NCBI GenBank assembly: GCA_016214895.1
Contig: JACRMR010000008.1
Coordinates: 1 to 64,000 of the forward strand
Direction: 5' to 3'
DNA: 64,000 nt
From: a candidate division KSB1 bacterium
GTDB taxonomy: Bacteria; Electryoneota; RPQS01
Every line of letters begins with the position of its first letter. Position 1 is the stretch's first letter. The notes under the pieces were generated by a model that was not told where the DNA came from, made no database searches, and saw only the letters and a program-made list of their open reading frames with translations. The translations under genes were made by a program, and so were the position numbers. Below are positions 59,577 through 64,000 of the stretch, in pieces.

Positions 59577-60282
59577 TATACTGACGGGCTTTCCCGAGAT
59601 GTTCGCGGGGCTGGTGAACAGCTCGATTGCGCGCAACGCGTTGTTGGCCGATTCGCTTCGCTTGTGGGTGCACGACTTGCGGCACTACACGACGGACCGG
59701 CATGGCAAGATCGACGATTCTCCCTATGGCGGGGGCGCGGGAATGGTGCTGATGGCACAGCCGATCTTTGCCTGTCTGGACGCGCTGCGTGCCCAGCGGG
59801 ATATGACACCGCGGTTGTTGTGCATGAGCGCGCAGGGGGAGCGATTGGGGCAGTCGCGGGTTCGTGAATTGGCCGGGGTGGAGTGGCTGATCATCCTCTG
59901 CGGACATTACAAGGAGATCGATGCGCGGGTCTTCGCGCGCGACGTTTGGGAAGAGATCTCGATCGGTGACTTTGTGCTGAGCGGCGGCGAGTTACCGGCC
60001 GCGGTGCTGGTTGATGGGGTGTCGCGATTGCTGCCGGGGGTGTTGGGAAATCAGGATTCCGCGGCCAGCGACAGTTTTGAGAACGGACTGCTGGACGCGC
60101 CGTACTACACGAAGCCGGAAGAAATTGAAGGCTTGCGCGTTCCGCCGGATCTGCTCAGCGGACACCACGCCCGAATCGAAGCCTGGCGCGCGGCGCAGCG
60201 CCAGCAGCGAACGCGAGCGCGGCGGCCGGATCTGTTGGAGCAGCCGCCGGGATCGCCTGACGAGTCAAGAGAGAACCATTAA
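59566..60282 (+). CDS. trmD: tRNA (guanine-N1)-methyltransferase
   Basis: A 238-aa SPOUT enzyme that methylates G37. IDILTGFPEMFAGLVNSSIARNA, DDSPYGGGAGMVLMAQP, LCGHYKEIDARV, ISIGDFVLSGGELPAAVLVDGVSRLLPGVLG and the C-terminal trefoil-knot DAPYYTKPEEIEGLRVPPDLLSGHHARIEAWR are diagnostic. The length is normal. Confidence 0.96.
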   Translation: MIIDILTGFPEMFAGLVNSSIARNALLADSLRLWVHDLRHYTTDRHGKIDDSPYGGGAGMVLMAQPIFACLDALRAQRDMTPRLLCMSAQGERLGQSRVRELAGVEWLIILCGHYKEIDARVFARDVWEEISIGDFVLSGGELPAAVLVDGVSRLLPGVLGNQDSAASDSFENGLLDAPYYTKPEEIEGLRVPPDLLSGHHARIEAWRAAQRQQRTRARRPDLLEQPPGSPDESRENH

Positions 60283-60296
60283 CATAGAATCCGACC

Positions 60297-60689
60297 ATGG
60301 ATCGCATTTCGAATTGGACGCAGGATGACCTGCGCAAAGACATCCCGACCTTCAATCCCGGCGACACGGTAAGTGTCTGGGTTCGAGTGATCGAGGGCGA
60401 CAAAGAGCGTTTGCAGGCGTTTCAGGGAACGGTCATCGGCCGCAAGTCGTCGGGGCTGAACGAGTCGTTCACGGTGCGGAAGATTTCGATGGGAGTCGGC
60501 GTGGAGCGTGTGTTTCCGTTGCACTCGCCGGTGATCGCGAAGATCGAAGTTCTGCGGCAGGGGCACGTCCGTCGCGCCAAGCTGACGTATCTACGGGGTC
60601 GCCGCGGGAAGAGCGCTCGGATTCGCGACAAGGCTCAGCAGAATGTCGGCGGCGAGCCGAAGGCGAAAGCCGGGGTCGCGGCTGCCTAA
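60297..60689 (+). CDS. rplS: 50S ribosomal protein L19
   Basis: A 130-aa protein. [93 protein letters not shown] is unmistakable. The last 20 residues are Ala/Lys/Gly-rich. It ends the trmD operon, 10 nt before a GC-rich hairpin. Confidence 0.97.
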   Translation: MDRISNWTQDDLRKDIPTFNPGDTVSVWVRVIEGDKERLQAFQGTVIGRKSSGLNESFTVRKISMGVGVERVFPLHSPVIAKIEVLRQGHVRRAKLTYLRGRRGKSARIRDKAQQNVGGEPKAKAGVAAA

Positions 60690-60698
60690 GGGGTAGCA

Positions 60699-60720
60699 CG
60701 CGCGGTCAGCAGGCCGCGCG
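60699..60720 (+). terminator. GC-rich hairpin after rplS
   Basis: CGCGCGG (60699-60705) pairs with CCGCGCG (60714-60720) over 8 nt. No T-run follows, so it may only weaken read-through from rplS toward the riboswitch. Confidence 0.4.
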
Positions 60721-60737
60721 GATTGATCGTCCACAAC

Positions 60738-60858
60738 AGCCGGTGTCCGCCTTGGGCGGAAGAATAGGGAAGACGGTGTGAATCCGTCGCTGACCCGCAA
60801 CTGTGAAGCTCGTTTGAGGGAACGGGCGAAGCCAGGAGACCTGCCGGGTGTGAGATTG
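60738..60858 (+). promoter_or_regulatory. Cobalamin (B12) riboswitch aptamer
   Basis: The conserved elements are all in order: CCGGTGTCC near the start, AGGGAA (60767-60772), GGTGTGAATCCGTCGCTGACCCGCAACTGT-type core (split here: GGTGTGAATCC at 60775-60785, CTGACCCGCAACTGT at 60790-60804) and the B12 box GCCAGGAGACCTGCC at 60830-60844. It senses adenosyl- or methylcobalamin. Bounds are approximate. Confidence 0.92.
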
Positions 60859-60887
60859 TTCCTTCGGAGTTGAGGCGATAGTGGAGG

Positions 60888-60907
60888 CTCTCCGCGGATG
60901 CGGGGAG
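60888..60907 (+). promoter_or_regulatory. SD-sequestering hairpin of the riboswitch expression platform
   Basis: CTCTCCGC (60888-60895) pairs over loop GGAT with GCGGGGAG (60900-60907), which contains the ribosome site GGGGAG 4 nt before ATG 60912. This arrangement would block translation when B12 is bound (inference from the common Gram-negative design). Confidence 0.7.
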
Positions 60908-60911
60908 TTCA

Positions 60912-61466
60912 ATGATGCAGGTGGTTTCCGGGCCGGGGCGTACGCCGCTGATGCTCGCGCGGGTTGCCGCTTTTGTGGCGGTTGGCGTTGTCGGCGGATT
61001 GGCGCTATCAACAATTCCGAATGTTGAGCTGGTGACGGCGATCTGCTTTGCGGCAGGCTACTTGCTTGGCGCATGGGCGGGATTACTTACGGGTGCGTTG
61101 GTGGAACTCATATTTGCCGGATTTCATCCCATGGGCAGCTCCATGGGTTTTTTGTTGTTGTCGCAGATGTTGGGGATGGCGGGCGCCGGTCTGACGGGCG
61201 CGCTCTCCCGGCGCATTTGCGGGCCAGCTACGGGCCGTTGCTATCTTCTGGTCCTCGTGTCGTCTGCCCTGATCTCGACCGTGTGGTTTGATGTCTTGAC
61301 GAACCTGGCCTATCCCGCGTCGGTGGGATTTGTGGGGATGGACCCGCGCGTGTACGCGGCGGCGGCTTTGCCGTTTGCGGCGATTCACATCGTTTCCAAT
61401 CTCGCGGTATTTCTGGTGATTGTGGCTCCGCTGATGCCGCGACTGAGAAAGGCGCTCAACTGGTGA
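60912..61466 (+). CDS. ECF transporter S component, probably for cobalamin
   Basis: A 184-aa inner-membrane protein with about five to six transmembrane helices. The pattern PNVELVTAICFAAGYLLGAWAGLLTGALVELIFAGFHPMGSSMGFLLLSQMLGMAGAGLTGALSRR matches ECF S components, which bind vitamins and dock to a shared EcfAAT module. The cobalamin riboswitch directly upstream indicates a B12 or precursor substrate. No EcfA or EcfT gene is in the window, so it may use a shared module elsewhere. It overlaps the next gene by 4 nt. Confidence 0.85.
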   Translation: MMQVVSGPGRTPLMLARVAAFVAVGVVGGLALSTIPNVELVTAICFAAGYLLGAWAGLLTGALVELIFAGFHPMGSSMGFLLLSQMLGMAGAGLTGALSRRICGPATGRCYLLVLVSSALISTVWFDVLTNLAYPASVGFVGMDPRVYAAAALPFAAIHIVSNLAVFLVIVAPLMPRLRKALNW

Positions 61467-63247
61467 AATTCAGAGTCTTGGTGCTGATCGCATTGTTGGC
61501 GAGCCCGCAGGCGATGCGGGCGCAGGGGCCAGTCCTGACCGCTCGCACGGGACTGACGTGGTCCTACGAGGACTTGAGCGACTGGCTGCGGCGCTATCCG
61601 GGGATGTATGTGCAGGATTACGGCGTGCTGGGTGCGCCGACGGTAATTCAACCGTGGGGCATGGCCCCGTGGTTAACGGGTGCGCGGAAGGATGGGATTT
61701 CGCAAAGCCGGGTTGGCGATGGACTGTACGATTCAAATCTTCAGCCACCGGCGGAATTGGACAGCCTCGACTTCCAGTTCGGAACGGACGGCGTGGGGCG
61801 GTTCTCGGAGTGGACGCGGACGATTCCTTCCGATTCACCGTACACGGAGCTGCAGATTCGCGAGGGCTATTACAACTTCGGGTCCGTTGATCTCGCTCAC
61901 GGCCAACAGATCTACGGTCGGTCGGCGATTGAGCTTACCGGCCGCCTGGTGTGGTACGACGGCTTACGGCAGGGCGTCAGTGATTCTCGATTCAATCGGC
62001 TGCGCGGGCGATACCGGTTTCACCTTGGACGGCGGATCGCGAGTACGATTTCCTATGGCGGATCGAGCGTACAGGCGAACTCGCAGATCGAGGCTCGCGG
62101 CGCGCGTAATGAGCGTGAAGAAGGTGCGCTGACTCTGATGCAGGCGGACAGTTTTCGGACGGCGCTCAATCCGCGTTTGAGTTGTTATATACGTCGTGAT
62201 CGGGAGCGCTGGAATTCGGCTTTTAACGCGCGAGAATTGGTGCGCGGCTGGCAGGTCTCGGCGGATGCAGACTATCGCGCGAACCGGCTCACGTTGATGC
62301 ATGAGGGCAGCTATGCGGACCTGCGTTATCCGGGGATCGGCGACTATACCGAGACGACGCTCGACCTGCGCCTCGATGATCGCCTGGTCCTGGGTCGTGT
62401 GAACTTGCAGGCGACCGCCGAAGCGCGGCGGGCCGATGTGTCATTTGTGGCGTCGGAAGCAGAGTTCGGTTGGCTGTCGAATGCCCGTGTGGAGGGCGAT
62501 GTCGCGCTGTTGCAGGGCGTAAGTTTGACAGCGGCGACGGGTTACCATGAGCACGGCGCGCCGTCCGCATGGCGGGGTACCCGTTATCGCATTGCAGATC
62601 GCCCGCTGCTGATCTCGCGAGAGTTTTCGGATCTGGATCGGTATTATGTTGCGCGGATCGACGGTCACGCGCCCGGCGGCATTGATCGCTTGTTGAATAG
62701 CAGCGTCGGCGCTAAATGGATGCGGGGGACGGCAGAATTCGCGGTCCGGTTGCTCACGGTGGATCGGCGCGGCGCCTTCTCGAACCAGTTTGTACTGCGC
62801 GGCGACACGGTCACGCTTGCGTATGCGCGCGGCGGCGATGCGGATCACCTGGGCGCGGCGAGCGATTTCGACATGCCGGTGAAATTCGGTGTTCGCGTGC
62901 AGGGGTCGTGCTTTACCGAGCTCGATTCGCGGGAACCGGCGCGCGCACGGGAACTCCGGGGTATCGGCCGGGTGTATTTTGAGCGTGACTTCCTGACGGC
63001 TCCGTTGACGCTCCGCAGTCATCTTAGCTATGAGCATATCGGCAGGCGGCGGGCGGTTTCGGATATTGCGGATCAGCTGCTTGGGCCGACTCATCTGGTG
63101 GGTTTCCGGCTGTCGGCGACGATTCACGGCGTAACCTTGGTCTGGGGAGCGGACAATCTGTTGGCGCAGCACTATTATGTGATTCCGGGATACTTGATGA
63201 TCCGCAAGGAAGAATATCTTGGTGTGCAATGGAGACTGTGGCTGTGA
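61463..63247 (+). CDS. B12-regulated outer-membrane receptor-like barrel with a degenerate TonB plug
   Basis: A 594-aa protein, start GTG 61463, with a signal peptide (residues about 1-20, ending AMRAQ). Residues about 28-110 look like a worn TonB-receptor plug: DLSDWLRRYPGMYVQDYG matches 'DLLRRVPGVxVRDxG', ARKDGISQSRVGDGLYD sits where 'VLLDGxPLN' is expected, and LDSLDFQFGTDGVGRFSEW where 'IERIEVxxGPxSxLYG' belongs. A barrel of some 18-20 strands follows, ending in YLGVQWRLWL. A second, normal TonB receptor gene follows with a 4-nt overlap. It may be a partner or an alternative B12 receptor. Confidence 0.75.
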   Translation: MKFRVLVLIALLASPQAMRAQGPVLTARTGLTWSYEDLSDWLRRYPGMYVQDYGVLGAPTVIQPWGMAPWLTGARKDGISQSRVGDGLYDSNLQPPAELDSLDFQFGTDGVGRFSEWTRTIPSDSPYTELQIREGYYNFGSVDLAHGQQIYGRSAIELTGRLVWYDGLRQGVSDSRFNRLRGRYRFHLGRRIASTISYGGSSVQANSQIEARGARNEREEGALTLMQADSFRTALNPRLSCYIRRDRERWNSAFNARELVRGWQVSADADYRANRLTLMHEGSYADLRYPGIGDYTETTLDLRLDDRLVLGRVNLQATAEARRADVSFVASEAEFGWLSNARVEGDVALLQGVSLTAATGYHEHGAPSAWRGTRYRIADRPLLISREFSDLDRYYVARIDGHAPGGIDRLLNSSVGAKWMRGTAEFAVRLLTVDRRGAFSNQFVLRGDTVTLAYARGGDADHLGAASDFDMPVKFGVRVQGSCFTELDSREPARARELRGIGRVYFERDFLTAPLTLRSHLSYEHIGRRRAVSDIADQLLGPTHLVGFRLSATIHGVTLVWGADNLLAQHYYVIPGYLMIRKEEYLGVQWRLWL

Positions 63248-64000
63248 GGCTGTTGTGGTACATGGCGGCGCTGCTCGCGCTATGGCAGGATGCGGTGCCG
63301 CAGACCGGATCGCGGTTGGTCATCAGCGTGTCCAATGAGCAGGGGGTCGCGGTGAGTTCGGCGACGGTAAGTCTGTTTTCGCATGGCGAGGCGATCAGTT
63401 CAGGGAGCGGACGCGCGGTATTTGACGAGCTGGCGGCCGGAGTGTATCCGGTTGAAGTGAGGTGTGCGGGCTACGCGGCGGGGGACACCGTGATCGAGGT
63501 CCGTGCCGGGGAGCAGGCGGAATGCGTGGTGCGTCTGCGAGCATTGTTCATTCTGCCCGTTGTTGAGGTGACCTCGGAGCGACCGGCGGGTGTAACGCGC
63601 AGATTTGGACGGCAAGCGATCGTACAGAGCGGAGCGCGGGATCTGGCCGGGTTTCTGCGAGCGGACGCCGGACTGGAAACTCGCGATGACGGCAGCGGGT
63701 CGGTGGGGGCGCGGATTGGCGGGTCGAATTCGAATCAGGTCCTGGTTGTCGTTGATGGGCAGCCGATCAACCGTGCGGGCGGCGGAGAATCAGATCTTAG
63801 CGCGGTGCCGCTTGCGGACATCGCGCAGATCGAGATAACGCGGGGCAGTCGGATCGAAAGCGGGAGTGACGGGATCGGCGGAGTGATCAACATTCAGACG
63901 CTGAGCGCGGCTGAGGGAGCCCGTACGTCGGCGACGCTGGCCACGGGTGAGACGGCCACGGAGCTGCGGGTTCAGCGCGGTGGAGCCTGGCGCGGACTGC
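63244..64000 (+). CDS. TonB-dependent receptor (BtuB-like), 5' part, cut by the window end
   Basis: The frame is open from GTG 63244 to the window edge (252 codons). A signal peptide is followed by a carboxypeptidase-regulatory-like domain (RLVISVSNEQGVAVSSATVSLF to VYPVEVRCAGYAAGD). The plug follows: LAGFLRADAGLETRDDGSGSVGARIGGSNSNQVLVVVDGQPINRAGGG, then DLSAVPLADIAQIEITRGSRIESGSDGIGGVINIQT. This plug is intact and typical of BtuB/FecA-like receptors. With the riboswitch it points to cobalamin or cobinamide uptake across the outer membrane. The barrel lies beyond the window. Confidence 0.88.
   Translation, partial: MRLLWYMAALLALWQDAVPQTGSRLVISVSNEQGVAVSSATVSLFSHGEAISSGSGRAVFDELAAGVYPVEVRCAGYAAGDTVIEVRAGEQAECVVRLRALFILPVVEVTSERPAGVTRRFGRQAIVQSGARDLAGFLRADAGLETRDDGSGSVGARIGGSNSNQVLVVVDGQPINRAGGGESDLSAVPLADIAQIEITRGSRIESGSDGIGGVINIQTLSAAEGARTSATLATGETATELRVQRGGAWRGL

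Overview
This window is about 64 kb of GC-rich (roughly 60%) chromosome from a Gram-negative bacterium. The evidence is a lipid A pathway (LpxA, LpxC-FabZ, LpxD), BamA/TamB outer-membrane biogenesis, heptose synthesis genes, a TonB-dependent receptor, a type IX secretion (T9SS) sorting tail and a histidine kinase with the H-box HQLGTPL. The LpxC-FabZ fusion, T9SS tail, LVIVD and FG-GAP secreted repeat proteins point to an uncultured lineage of the FCB superphylum (Zixibacteria, KSB1, Calditrichota or Electryoneota-like). That placement is inference. Almost all genes lie on the + strand and overlap by 4 nt (ATGA/GTGA/TTGA), so expression is probably in long operons. Recurrent promoters have the form TTGACT/A-N17-TATATT/TATAAT.

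Layout. 1-1640: an IS630-type transposase end abutting an FG-GAP repeat gene on the - strand, then a phage-like gene fragment. 1690-3900: a small basic protein, RdgB, and a convergent outer-membrane protein. 4000-9700: NifS, a hydrolase-like membrane protein, MnmA (tRNA thiolation), PanB-PanC and a GlmU-type uridylyltransferase without its acetyltransferase half. 9710-17920: a small secreted protein with its own promoter and terminator, a LytR_C protein, RsfS, an ArgRS lacking the HIGH signature, a PfkB kinase with MtnA, a TPR protein, UppS and a lone FAD-binding domain. 17920-31320: envelope supercluster TamB-BamA-Skp-LpxD-LpxC/FabZ-LpxA-LplA-Dxr-RseP. 31320-44530: TPR protein, lipoprotein, GT2, histidine kinase, MltG, PcrA, NadC, CheY-like regulator, GlgC, GH57 and GalT.

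44530-51240 is an accessory, repeat-rich segment: decayed gene ends, a roughly 120-bp direct repeat carrying a minus-strand promoter, small hairpin repeats, and two large secreted proteins (a LVIVD repeat protein and a T9SS-tailed protein). 51240-60690 is a translation cluster: rplM-rpsI, rpsB-tsf-pyrH-frr, hldE-like kinase, tRNA-Val(CAC), hldE-like nucleotidyltransferase, ffh-rpsP-rimM-trmD-rplS. 60690-64000: a cobalamin riboswitch with an SD-sequestering hairpin controls an ECF S component, an unusual TonB-receptor-like barrel and a TonB-dependent receptor cut by the window end.

The most interesting points are: three genes (pyrH, the glmU-like gene, rsfS) whose N-termini can only or best be explained by CTG start codons; ArgRS without the HIGH histidines; a tRNA whose CCA end shares a base with the next start codon; the riboswitch operon with two tandem receptor-like proteins; and the repeat-rich accessory segment.
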